Assembly: GCA_022825185.1 (NCBI GenBank)
Contig: JAJDYK010000303.1
Span: 1 to 13,749 of the forward strand
Origin: Candidatus Latescibacterota bacterium
Lineage (GTDB): Bacteria; Latescibacterota; UBA2968; UBA8231
Length of the DNA: 13,749 bases
Direction: 5' to 3'
Part shown: positions 8,098 to 13,749 of the stretch, piece after piece
Layout: each line of letters opens with the position of its first letter
Numbering within the stretch: the stretch's first letter is position 1
Notes under the pieces: generated by a model
The model's input: only the letters and a program-made list of their open reading frames with translations
Told to the model about the DNA's origin: nothing
The model's database searches: none
Made by a program: the position numbers and the translations under genes

Positions 8098-9381
8098 ATG
8101 CGTATCGCCTACATCACGGCCGGTGCCGCCAGTATGTACTGCGGTAGCTGCATCCACGACAACGCGCTCGCGGCCGCCCTTTCGCGCCGCGACGCCGATG
8201 TCGCCCTCATCCCGACTTATACCCCGCTGCGCACAGACGAGGAAAACGTCTCACTCGACCGCGTCTTCTACGGCGGCGTCAGCATCTTCCTGCAACAGCA
8301 GTGGTCGTTTTTTCGCCGCACGCACCGCCTCTTCGACCGCGTCCTCGACTCGCCATTCCTGATCCGCACCCTCGCGCGCTTTGGCTCCTCGACCAACGCC
8401 CGCGACCTAGGACCGCTCACCGTCTCAATTCTGGCCGGCGAAGAGGGCAATCAACAAAAGGAACTCTCCCGCCTCATCGCTTGGCTCCAGCGCGACTTCA
8501 AACCCGACCTCATCCAGCTAACCAACGCCATGTTCGTCGGCATGGCTCGGCAATTAAAAGCACAACTCGGCGTCCCCATCCTCTGCGCCCTCCAAGGCGA
8601 AGACCTGTTCTTAGACGGCCTAGTCGAACCCTCGAAGACCCAAGCCCTAGACATCCTACGCCAACGAGCCCAAGACATCGACGCCTTCATCGCCCCGTGT
8701 GCGTATTACCAAGATCACATGGCCGAGTACTTACAGATACCGCGCACCAAAATCCACGTGGTGCCGCTCGGCCTCAATCTGACCGGACACGGCCAAGAGT
8801 CACCGCCCGCCAACGGCCCCTACAAAATCGGCTACCTCGCCCGCATCTGCCCGGAAAAGGGCTTTCACCTGCTCGTCGATGCCTTCCAACAGTTAAAAGA
8901 ACAGCCCGAATTTGCTTCCCTCCGCCTCGAAGCCGCCGGCTACCTCAGCGCGTACGACAAGCCCTACTTCGCCGAGCAGATGCAAAAAATCCGCCGATGG
9001 GGACTAGCCGATTCGTTCACCTACCACGGCGAAGTCGATCGCCGCGAAAAAATCCGCTTCCTCTCCTCACTCCACGTCTTCTCCGTACCCTCGGTTTACG
9101 CCGATCCCAAGGGCCTATCGGTCCTCGAAGCCTTAGCCAACGGCATTCCGGTCATCCAGCCCGATCACGGCGCGTTCCCCGAGCTGATCGCAGCCACCGG
9201 CGGCGGTCTCCTCGTCGCACCCCATTCCCCGACGATCCTAGCCAACGAGCTTGCCGCCTTGCTGCGCGACGAAAATCGGCGACGTCAACTCGGACAAACC
9301 GGCCAAGAGGCGGTCCACAGCCGCTTCCACGCCGACGCCATGGCTGAGGGGACGCTCGCCGTGTACGAGCAGTATCTGTAG
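8098..9381 (+). CDS. Glycosyltransferase family 4 protein
   Basis: This 427-residue cytoplasmic enzyme starts 2 bases after the symporter stop with no visible ribosome site, so it relies on the upstream gene. The N-terminal domain opens with MRIAYITAGAASMYCGSC, where a GSC-hydrophobic-HD segment replaces the usual glycine-rich GG loop of GT4 enzymes, followed by LIPTYTPLRTDEE. The C-terminal donor-sugar domain has IGYLARICPEKGFHLLVDAF and the loop ADPKGLSVLEALANGIPVI. Its nucleotide-sugar motif is D336-x7-E344, so the first acid of the normal E-x7-E is Asp. GT4 enzymes transfer sugars from nucleotide donors with retention of configuration; acceptor and donor here are unknown. As the last gene of the operon it could glycosylate the pathway product or an envelope component. 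The last 31 codons are nearly repeated downstream of the next gene. Confidence 0.88.
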   Translation: MRIAYITAGAASMYCGSCIHDNALAAALSRRDADVALIPTYTPLRTDEENVSLDRVFYGGVSIFLQQQWSFFRRTHRLFDRVLDSPFLIRTLARFGSSTNARDLGPLTVSILAGEEGNQQKELSRLIAWLQRDFKPDLIQLTNAMFVGMARQLKAQLGVPILCALQGEDLFLDGLVEPSKTQALDILRQRAQDIDAFIAPCAYYQDHMAEYLQIPRTKIHVVPLGLNLTGHGQESPPANGPYKIGYLARICPEKGFHLLVDAFQQLKEQPEFASLRLEAAGYLSAYDKPYFAEQMQKIRRWGLADSFTYHGEVDRREKIRFLSSLHVFSVPSVYADPKGLSVLEALANGIPVIQPDHGAFPELIAATGGGLLVAPHSPTILANELAALLRDENRRRQLGQTGQEAVHSRFHADAMAEGTLAVYEQYL

Positions 9382-9382
9382 A
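9290..9382 (+). repeat. Direct repeat copy 1: 3' end of the glycosyltransferase gene
   Basis: These 93 bases, covering the glycosyltransferase C-terminus and its TAG, match 10694-10786 without gaps and with 7 mismatches by hand alignment. The two copies bracket the DUF4143 ATPase gene. Similarity ends within a few bases after the stop codon. Confidence 0.9.
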
Positions 9383-9441
9383 AAGAGATCGACAACGACT
9401 ATAGGGTGATGTGGTTCTGACCAGTGGTTAGGGCTGGTATT

Positions 9442-9470
9442 TTGACAGATTTACGATTCAATCGTAAATT
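9442..9470 (+). promoter_or_regulatory. Promoter with embedded palindromic operator for the DUF4143 ATPase gene
   Basis: TTGACA (9442-9447) is a perfect -35 box, and 17 bases later TAAATT (9465-9470) is a fair -10. Between and over the -10 lies a perfect inverted repeat: ATTTACGAT (9449-9457), spacer TCA, ATCGTAAAT (9461-9469). Transcription would begin at about 9477, at the ATG, so the message would be nearly leaderless; indeed no ribosome site is present. A repressor bound to the palindrome would block polymerase. The regulator is not identified. Confidence 0.6.
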
Positions 9471-9477
9471 CGCCAGC

Positions 9478-10668
9478 ATGATTAGGCGCACCCTACAACA
9501 GTATCTTTTGCGCGATGCCCGCTTGTACCCGGTGCTCACCCTCACCGGCCCGCGCCAGTCTGGCAAGACGACCTTAGCCAGAGCGACCTTCCCCCAGCAT
9601 AGTTACTACTCCTTGGAAGATCCCGACCAACGCATCTTTGCCTTAGAGGACCCCCGAGGATTCCTCGACCAACTCGACGGCCCAGCCATTTTGGACGAAG
9701 CCCAGCGAGCACCCGAGTTGTTTTCCTATATCCAGAGCATAGTTGACGCGGACGGCAGCACGGGCCGATTTGTGCTGACCGGTTCGCAGAATTTCCTGCT
9801 CATGGATCGCATTGTGCAGACCTTGGCGGGCCGTTGCGCCGTTCTGCACCTGTTGCCGCTTTCGCGTGCCGAGCTCGAAGGCCAAGTCCAGCCGGTGCCC
9901 GAAACCCCCGCGACGTTATTCGCCGGTCGCAAGACCCAGCTCCAGCTATGGCAGACCCTCTACACCGGCTTCTATCCGCGGATTCACGACCAGCGCATCC
10001 CGCCCACAATATGGCTCCCCGACTACGTGCAAACCTATCTCGAACGCGATGTGCGTTCGCTGGTCAATATCGGCAACATGGATGCCTTTGAGCGCTTTTT
10101 GGCTTTGTGCGCCGGTCGAGTCGGGCAGGTACTCAATTGCGCTGCACTGGCCAACGATTGCGGCATCGCCGTAGATACGGCACAGCGCTGGATATCCGTT
10201 TTGAAGACCAGTTTTGTCGTCTTTCTGTTGCCGCCGCACTACCGCAACTTCAACAAGCGGATGATCAAAAGTCCCAAGCTGTACTTCTACGACACCGGCC
10301 TCGCCTGTTATTTGCTCGGCATAAAAGACCCCCAAGTACTGCCCACCCATCCATTGCGCGGCCCTCTTTTTGAAAATTACCAAATCGCCGAAGCGGCCAA
10401 AGCCTTCCTCCACCACCGTCAGAAGCCCCCGCTGTATTTTTGGCGCGACCGCACCGGCCACGAGGTTGATCTACTGGTGGAACAGGGATCGGCGCTCTAT
10501 CCGATTGAGATCAAGTCTGGACAAACGATCAGCTCCGATGCGTTCACTGCCCTTACCTGGTGGAGCCGCACCGCCGGACAGGACCTTGCAAATGCTTCGC
10601 TGATCTACGGCGGCGACCGCGCGTACCGGCGCAACAAAGTGGCGGTGCGACCGTGGTTTGCTGTTTGA
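9478..10668 (+). CDS. AAA_14/DUF4143 family ATP-binding protein
   Basis: This 396-residue protein starts at ATG 9478 (MIRRTLQQYLL, the usual beginning of the family); an upstream in-frame GTG at 9424 would place the promoter palindrome inside the gene. Walker A is GPRQSGKT (24-31), Walker B LDEAQ (72-76), and a sensor-like VLTGSQNF (99-106) follows. The middle part has LYTGFYPRI and YVQTYLERDVRSLVNI, then a winged-helix-like segment. The C-terminal DUF4143 domain contains WRDRTGHEVDLLVE and YPIEIKSG; D331 and E344-x-K346 match the pattern of PD-(D/E)xK nuclease-like folds. The family is scattered and often horizontally moved; its function is poorly known and proposals range from mobile-element biology to toxin-antitoxin or defence roles. 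It has its own promoter, and copies of the glycosyltransferase tail lie on both sides of it, consistent with acquisition as a unit. Confidence 0.9.
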   Translation: MIRRTLQQYLLRDARLYPVLTLTGPRQSGKTTLARATFPQHSYYSLEDPDQRIFALEDPRGFLDQLDGPAILDEAQRAPELFSYIQSIVDADGSTGRFVLTGSQNFLLMDRIVQTLAGRCAVLHLLPLSRAELEGQVQPVPETPATLFAGRKTQLQLWQTLYTGFYPRIHDQRIPPTIWLPDYVQTYLERDVRSLVNIGNMDAFERFLALCAGRVGQVLNCAALANDCGIAVDTAQRWISVLKTSFVVFLLPPHYRNFNKRMIKSPKLYFYDTGLACYLLGIKDPQVLPTHPLRGPLFENYQIAEAAKAFLHHRQKPPLYFWRDRTGHEVDLLVEQGSALYPIEIKSGQTISSDAFTALTWWSRTAGQDLANASLIYGGDRAYRRNKVAVRPWFAV

Positions 10669-10683
10669 TGTCGATTACAGTGG

Positions 10684-10786
10684 AGACGCCAGGTCGGACA
10701 AACTAGCAAAGAGGCGGTCCACAGCCGCTTCCACGCTGATGCTATGGCCGAGGGGACGCTCGCCGTGTACGAGCAGTATCTGTAGA
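10684..10786 (+). pseudogene. Remnant 3' end of a glycosyltransferase gene (direct repeat copy 2)
   Basis: In frame, the stretch reads RRQVGQTSKEAVHSRFHADA and then MAEGTLAVYEQYL before TAG, against RRQLGQTGQEAVHSRFHADA and MAEGTLAVYEQYL at the end of the intact gene. Ungapped base similarity is clear from 10694. The RRQ codons just before it differ only at synonymous positions, so homology reaches back to about 10684. Of the 7 base differences in the core 93 bases, 5 are silent and 2 change residues (Gly to Ser, Gln to Lys). It has no start or ribosome site, shares frame with the ATPase and begins 15 bases after that gene's TGA. It is a broken tail that was once under protein-level selection. 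Confidence 0.85.
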
Positions 10787-10818
10787 TTGAGCTATTGCGT
10801 AAGGTTCGTTAATAATCG

Positions 10819-10846
10819 TTGACAGTGTAACAGAACGTGTTACATT
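10819..10846 (+). promoter_or_regulatory. higBA promoter and palindromic operator
   Basis: TTGACA (10819-10824) is a perfect -35 box; TACATT (10841-10846), 16 bases later, is a plausible -10. A perfect inverted repeat, TGTAACA (10826-10832), 5-base spacer, TGTTACA (10838-10844), fills the spacer and overlaps the -10. This is the expected placement for a HigA-type autorepressor site controlling the toxin-antitoxin operon that starts at 10855. Confidence 0.7.
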
Positions 10847-10854
10847 CTTATAGA

Positions 10855-11130
10855 ATGATCGCAAGTTTCAAGCATAAGGGGCTTGTCGAACTTTTTGAAC
10901 GGGGTCGCAGCCGCCGAGTGCGCTGGGATTTGCAAAGGCGTTGCTTACGTCGTTTGGAAGTTCTCGATCAAGCGAAATCATTGACAGACTTGAATATACC
11001 GGGATTCAACTTTCACGGTCTGCAAGGGGTACCCAAACGTTATAGTATTCACGTCAATGGCCCGTGGTGTATCACGTTCGAATGGCAAGATGGTGATGCA
11101 CTCAGGGTCAATCTTGAGCAATATCATTGA
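10855..11130 (+). CDS. higB: HigB/RelE-family toxin
   Basis: This 91-residue protein is a HigB-1-type mRNA interferase, expected to cut mRNA on the ribosome and halt growth when the antitoxin is lost. The start at ATG 10855 gives the family's usual N-terminus MIASFKHKGLVELFERG; an upstream in-frame start at 10837 would add six residues and run through the operator. The typical layout is visible: basic helix (RRVRWDLQRRCLRRLEVLD), LNIPGFNFHGLQG, RYSIHVNGPWCITFEW, then DGDALRVNLEQYH ending in the conserved Tyr-His. The toxin gene comes first, the order characteristic of HigBA. The antitoxin ATG is 7 bases past its stop. Base composition is visibly less GC-rich than the operon to the left, by sampled lines close to half GC, consistent with transfer. 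Confidence 0.92.
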   Translation: MIASFKHKGLVELFERGRSRRVRWDLQRRCLRRLEVLDQAKSLTDLNIPGFNFHGLQGVPKRYSIHVNGPWCITFEWQDGDALRVNLEQYH

Positions 11131-11134
11131 GGTG
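11129..11134 (+). promoter_or_regulatory. Ribosome binding site for the antitoxin, overlapping the toxin stop
   Basis: GAGGTG overlaps the toxin TGA and lies 4-9 bases before the ATG at 11138. It decides this start over the earlier in-frame codon at 11057 inside the toxin gene. Confidence 0.65.
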
Positions 11135-11137
11135 ACA

Positions 11138-11467
11138 ATGGCCGAATATTCCGTCAACCGTCCGTTGCAGCGCGCGCCTGTTCATCCAGGTGAGATTCTG
11201 CGTGAAGATGTATTGCCGTCGCTTGAGTTATCGGTTAGTGAAGCGGCTCGACGACTCGGTGTTTCGCGTCAACAATTGCATCGCGTTCTGGCTTGTACGC
11301 ATCCGATTACAACAGAAATGGCACTTAGAATAGGAAAACTCGTCGGCAACGGTCCTATGCTCTGGTTGCGCCTGCAACAAGCCTGTGATTTGTGGCGTGT
11401 AGAGCAGCGCTTGGAAGACGAACTTGCTAAAATAAAACCTGCAAACTTGACGCACTCCCCAACCTAA
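11138..11467 (+). CDS. higA: HigA-family antitoxin (XRE-type helix-turn-helix)
   Basis: This 109-residue DNA-binding protein neutralises HigB and is expected to repress its own operon. The family signature RAPVHPGEILREDVLPSLELS is followed by the helix-turn-helix VSEAARRLGVSRQQLHRVLA (about residues 29-48), then ITTEMALRIGKLVGNGPMLWLRLQQACDLWRVEQRLEDEL, typical of HigA. Its ATG is 7 bases beyond the toxin stop with a good ribosome site. The likely binding site is the TGTAACA/TGTTACA palindrome at 10826-10844. The gene converges on the lysR gene with only 13 bases between stops and no visible terminator. Confidence 0.93.
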   Translation: MAEYSVNRPLQRAPVHPGEILREDVLPSLELSVSEAARRLGVSRQQLHRVLACTHPITTEMALRIGKLVGNGPMLWLRLQQACDLWRVEQRLEDELAKIKPANLTHSPT

Positions 11468-11480
11468 AGCATTACTGGCG

Positions 11481-12374
11481 TCAAATCTTCCCTGCGGCGA
11501 CAAATTCCCGCAAGAGCGCCAAGAAAGCCTCCGTCGCTAGCGAACGCCGTCGCCCCCGGTGCTCGATTAGGCCAATCTGGCGTTTGGCCAATCCATTGAC
11601 CTGTATAGCGCACACTTTCCCGGCGGCGACTTCTGCTTCCACCGCCACCTCCGGCACCAGCGCAATACCCAACCCAATCTCCACGTAGCGCTTGATAATC
11701 TCGATCCCGCCGAGCGTCATTTCGACCTGCAGCGCCAAACCCTGCCGTTGGAAAACCTCGTCGAGCAACTGCCGGCTAGTGCTCCCGCGTTCCAAGACCA
11801 GAAACGGATATTCGGCAAGCTGTTTGAGCCCTATCCTGCGCCTTTTGCCCAGCGCGTGGTCCGGGGGACAAATAAGCACATCCCGCCGCTCGAAAAGCGA
11901 CTCGCAGACCAAATCGCGGTGCTTGACCGGCAAGGTCGCCAACCCAAAATCCACTTCGTCGTTGAGCACTAGGTTGCTCACCTCCGGCGACATTCGATTG
12001 CGGATGTCCAATTCGACCGCGGGGTAGCGAGCGCGGAACTCGGCGAGCACGCCGGGCAAAACATAGGTGCAGTTGGTATCGCTAGTCCCGATGGCCAGCC
12101 GCCCACGCAAGACCTGCTTGAGTGCCGCAATATCGTCGCGCGCCTGCTCCAGCCGGGCGAGAACCGCCTTCGCATGAGCAAAGAGGACCTCGCCGGCCGG
12201 CGTCAGACGAAGTTGCCGCCGATTGCGCTCAAGCAGAATTTCATCTAGTTCATTCTCCAATGCCTTGATCTGTAGACTGATGGCCGGCTGTGTTAGAAAG
12301 AGCTTGTCGGCCGCCCGCGTAAAGCTCTGCTCGCGGACAATTTCGTAGAAACTGCGCAATTGGTAGAGGTACAT
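11481..12374 (-). CDS. LysR-family transcriptional regulator
   Basis: This 297-residue regulator is transcribed leftwards. The N-terminal winged helix-turn-helix spans about residues 1-60, with recognition region SFTRAADKLFLTQPAISLQIKALENEL (read around 17-43) and the usual RLTPAGEVLFAHA after it. A linker helix follows, and the effector-binding domain runs from about 90 (GRLAIGTSDTNCTYVLPGVL) to the end, with the two-lobe pattern seen in LysR co-inducer domains. Length is normal for the family. It starts at the ATG 12372-12374 (minus strand), with AAGGA a few bases upstream. The divergent PurA-like gene begins 120 bases away, the classical arrangement in which a LysR protein controls both itself and its neighbour. 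The inducer is unknown. Confidence 0.93.
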   Translation of the reverse strand: MYLYQLRSFYEIVREQSFTRAADKLFLTQPAISLQIKALENELDEILLERNRRQLRLTPAGEVLFAHAKAVLARLEQARDDIAALKQVLRGRLAIGTSDTNCTYVLPGVLAEFRARYPAVELDIRNRMSPEVSNLVLNDEVDFGLATLPVKHRDLVCESLFERRDVLICPPDHALGKRRRIGLKQLAEYPFLVLERGSTSRQLLDEVFQRQGLALQVEMTLGGIEIIKRYVEIGLGIALVPEVAVEAEVAAGKVCAIQVNGLAKRQIGLIEHRGRRRSLATEAFLALLREFVAAGKI

Positions 12375-12493
12375 TCAAAGTCCTTTATTTATATTACTTA
12401 TTATAAGAATAATATATATAAATTTTTATTATGCTACAATTTCGCTTATCGTCAGAAGCGTCAACTAATTCACTCTTTAAATGGAGGATTACT
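12375..12493. promoter_or_regulatory. AT-rich divergent promoter region between lysR and the PurA-like gene
   Basis: This 119-base gap is strikingly AT-rich for the window. A dyad TATTAT-AAGA-ATAATA (12399-12414) contains T-N11-A spacing (T12399 to A12411), compatible with a LysR site, and covers a perfect TATAAT on the minus strand (12405-12400) that could serve lysR. For the rightward gene, TG-C-TACAAT (12432-12440) fits an extended -10 promoter with no good -35, as expected for an activator-dependent promoter. AT-rich DNA produces such motifs by chance, so confidence is moderate. Confidence 0.5.
12483..12487 (+). promoter_or_regulatory. Strong ribosome binding site for the PurA-like gene
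   Basis: GGAGG lies 6 bases before the ATG at 12494. It decides that start over an in-frame codon at 12431 and matches the family N-terminus. Confidence 0.8.
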
Positions 12494-13513
12494 ATGAGCG
12501 CCATCATCGTCGTTGACGCCTTCTGGGGCGATTCAGGTAAAGGCAAAGTCGCCGCCTTCCTCGCGCAAAAACACCAAGCCGCCTACAGCGTCCGAGCCGG
12601 GATCGGCACCAACGCTGGGCACAGCATCCTCTTTGCCGACGGCAGCGAAATCCGCACCCGGCAGCTACCCTGCGGCTTTCTCCATCCCGATACGCAACTG
12701 CGCGTTGGCAGCGGCGTCGCCGTCGATCCCGAGCAGTTCTTCGCCGAACTAGACCAACTAGACCCGAGCTATAGGCTACGCGAGCGGACCCGCGTCGATT
12801 ACCGCTGCCCGCTGATCCTGCCCGAGTACCGCCAACGCGAAGCGGCTGACAGCTTCCTACAGGAACACGGCACCACCGCCAGCGGCAGCGGCGTCGCCCG
12901 CGCCGAATTCGCCCTGCGCAAAGCGCGCCAAGCCCGCGACGAGCATACCCTCGCGGATTACACCGCCGACGTTGCCCGCGAACTCAACGAGAGTTGCCTG
13001 CGCGGTGAAACCGTCGTCGTCGAGGGCAGCCAAGGCACCCACCTGTCGCTAGCCCTGAGCGAAGACTATCCCGACTGCACCTCGGACAACTGTACCACCG
13101 CCGCCTTTGCCGATGACGTCGGACTCAACTGGCGTCACATCAAAGAAGTCTGCTTGGTGGTCAAAGCACTGCCTAGCCGCGTCGGCACTGGCCCCCTACC
13201 ACTGCAATTGACATCAGCGGAGGAAGACCGCCGGGACATCGCCGAATACGGCGTGACGACCGGGCGACGGCGGCGCAAAGCCTCGGGTATCTCCTGGCCA
13301 CATTTGGAAACAGCCGTCCTACTCAACGGTCCCACCCAGTTGGCCTTGACCTTCTGCGACCACCTCGACCCCGAGGTCGCCGGCGCGAGCCATCACGACG
13401 CATTGACCGCGCCCGTCCGACGCCTCATCGACGAACTGGAGACGCAATTCAACATTCCCGTAACGCTCTGCGATTGCGGCGTGCACTTTGAGAACCTCAT
13501 CGAGATCGCGTGA
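12494..13513 (+). CDS. purA: Adenylosuccinate synthetase-family protein, short (archaeal-length) form
   Basis: This 339-residue protein has the length of archaeal PurA (about 340), not of the usual bacterial enzyme (about 430). PurA joins IMP and aspartate using GTP in AMP synthesis. Retained features: FWGDSGKGK (10-18) with the catalytic Asp13; NAGHS with the catalytic His43; GSGVAVDPEQFF (72-83); GTTASGSG (126-133); VEGSQG (176-181); and TTGRRRR (255-261). Oddities: Ser14 replaces the Glu of the GDEGKGK loop; VARAEF replaces the PA(Y/N).. part after the GTT motif; KASGISW follows TTGRRRR where a GW.D segment is usual. It is divergent from a LysR gene and isolated from other purine genes. 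It may be a true PurA or a relative joining an amino acid to another nucleotide. Phage PurZ is a similarly short relative but, as I recall, replaces the catalytic Asp, which is kept here. Confidence 0.8.
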   Translation: MSAIIVVDAFWGDSGKGKVAAFLAQKHQAAYSVRAGIGTNAGHSILFADGSEIRTRQLPCGFLHPDTQLRVGSGVAVDPEQFFAELDQLDPSYRLRERTRVDYRCPLILPEYRQREAADSFLQEHGTTASGSGVARAEFALRKARQARDEHTLADYTADVARELNESCLRGETVVVEGSQGTHLSLALSEDYPDCTSDNCTTAAFADDVGLNWRHIKEVCLVVKALPSRVGTGPLPLQLTSAEEDRRDIAEYGVTTGRRRRKASGISWPHLETAVLLNGPTQLALTFCDHLDPEVAGASHHDALTAPVRRLIDELETQFNIPVTLCDCGVHFENLIEIA

Positions 13514-13578
13514 CCACTCGACAGCAGCGAGTCTCCTAGCCACATTATGGGCGAACGCGCAAGCGAAAGGATTATCCC

Positions 13579-13749
13579 ATGACTTGGCTCGTCTTCGCTC
13601 TTCTCACCGTCTCTTGTTGGGGCCTCTACGGCGTCCTGCTGCACACCGGTCAGATCGCCATGGCCGACCCGGTAAACGGCCGCTACAAAGCCTTCCTCTT
13701 CGTCGGCTTGGCCTATCTGCTCACCGCGGTCTTCGGCTCGCTGATCGTC
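13579..13749 (+). CDS. Integral-membrane protein, N-terminal part (3'-truncated by window edge)
   Basis: The frame is open from ATG 13579 to the window end, giving 57 residues. A ribosome site AAAGG ends 8 bases upstream. Hydrophobic segment one (WLVFALLTVSCWGLYGVLLH) and segment two (AFLFVGLAYLLTAVFGSLIV) flank a short polar loop with ADPVNGRYK. The WGLYG-type first helix resembles EamA/drug-metabolite-transporter-like membrane proteins, but too little is visible to assign a substrate. It lies 65 bases after the PurA-like stop on the same strand, with no strong terminator between, so it may be co-transcribed. Confidence 0.65.
   Translation, partial: MTWLVFALLTVSCWGLYGVLLHTGQIAMADPVNGRYKAFLFVGLAYLLTAVFGSLIV

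Noticed and set aside
8301..9347. 348-residue plus-strand frame inside the glycosyltransferase gene
   Set aside because: Composition is Arg/Pro/His-rich with no family motifs; it is the shadow frame of a GC-rich gene whose real frame has clear GT4 motifs.
9946..10461. 171-residue minus-strand open frame within the ATPase gene
   Set aside because: Antisense to the conserved DUF4143 domain and without recognisable features; judged a shadow.
12443..12460. Inverted repeat CGCTT-N8-AAGCG in the PurA-like leader as a riboswitch stem
   Set aside because: Five pairs with an 8-base loop and no larger conserved structure; likely chance.
12494..13513. Phage-type PurZ (diaminopurine pathway) assignment
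   Set aside because: The length fits, but the catalytic Asp of the phosphate loop is kept, and no phage, DatZ or modified-DNA polymerase genes are nearby.
13516..13532. Hairpin ACTCG-N7-CGAGT after the PurA-like stop as a terminator
   Set aside because: The stem is only 5 base pairs and no T-run follows; too weak to call.
1..13749. tRNA, rRNA, CRISPR array or transposase
   Set aside because: No cloverleaf, rRNA-like segment, regularly spaced repeat or transposase/integrase frame was seen on either strand.

Overview
The window is GC-rich, densely packed DNA from a Gram-negative bacterium: a TonB-dependent outer-membrane receptor is encoded, and most genes overlap or nearly touch. The phylum cannot be fixed from the sequence. 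The mix of secreted PQQ-type beta-propellers, a sodium symporter paired with a DUF3311 protein, a GT4 enzyme with an unusual N-terminus and an archaeal-length PurA-like enzyme suggests an uncultured environmental lineage, but that is inference.

Region 1 (1-9381) is one plus-strand operon whose promoter lies upstream of the window. In order it holds two tandem paralogous secreted beta-propellers (the first cut by the window edge), a TonB-dependent receptor, a PaaK-type adenylate-forming ligase, a flavin-dependent halogenase-like oxidoreductase, a 74-residue DUF3311 membrane protein, an SSS-family sodium:solute symporter and a GT4 glycosyltransferase. Six consecutive junctions are 4-base ATGA or GTGA overlaps; the last is a 2-base gap. 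Five of the overlap starts are preceded by nearly the same ribosome site, AGGAGC(A/G), 11-13 bases upstream. The set reads as outer-membrane uptake, periplasmic propellers, inner-membrane import, then activation of an acid and flavin-dependent modification. The substrate is unknown.

Region 2 (about 9290-11467) is an accessory insert: an AAA_14/DUF4143 ATPase with its own apparently leaderless, palindrome-bearing promoter, followed by a HigB/HigA-type toxin-antitoxin pair with a separate palindromic operator. The ATPase gene is bracketed by two copies of the 3' end of the glycosyltransferase gene: the intact end (9290-9382) and a diverged remnant (10684-10786). Most differences between the copies are synonymous, so the remnant looks like the tail of a homologous gene that arrived by recombination, not a fresh duplication.

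Region 3 (11481-13749) has a LysR regulator on the minus strand, an AT-rich divergent promoter region with a dyad over the lysR -10, and a 339-residue PurA-family enzyme with a changed P-loop (GDSGKGK in place of GDEGKGK) and a changed segment after its TTGRRRR motif. The window ends inside a small integral-membrane protein gene.
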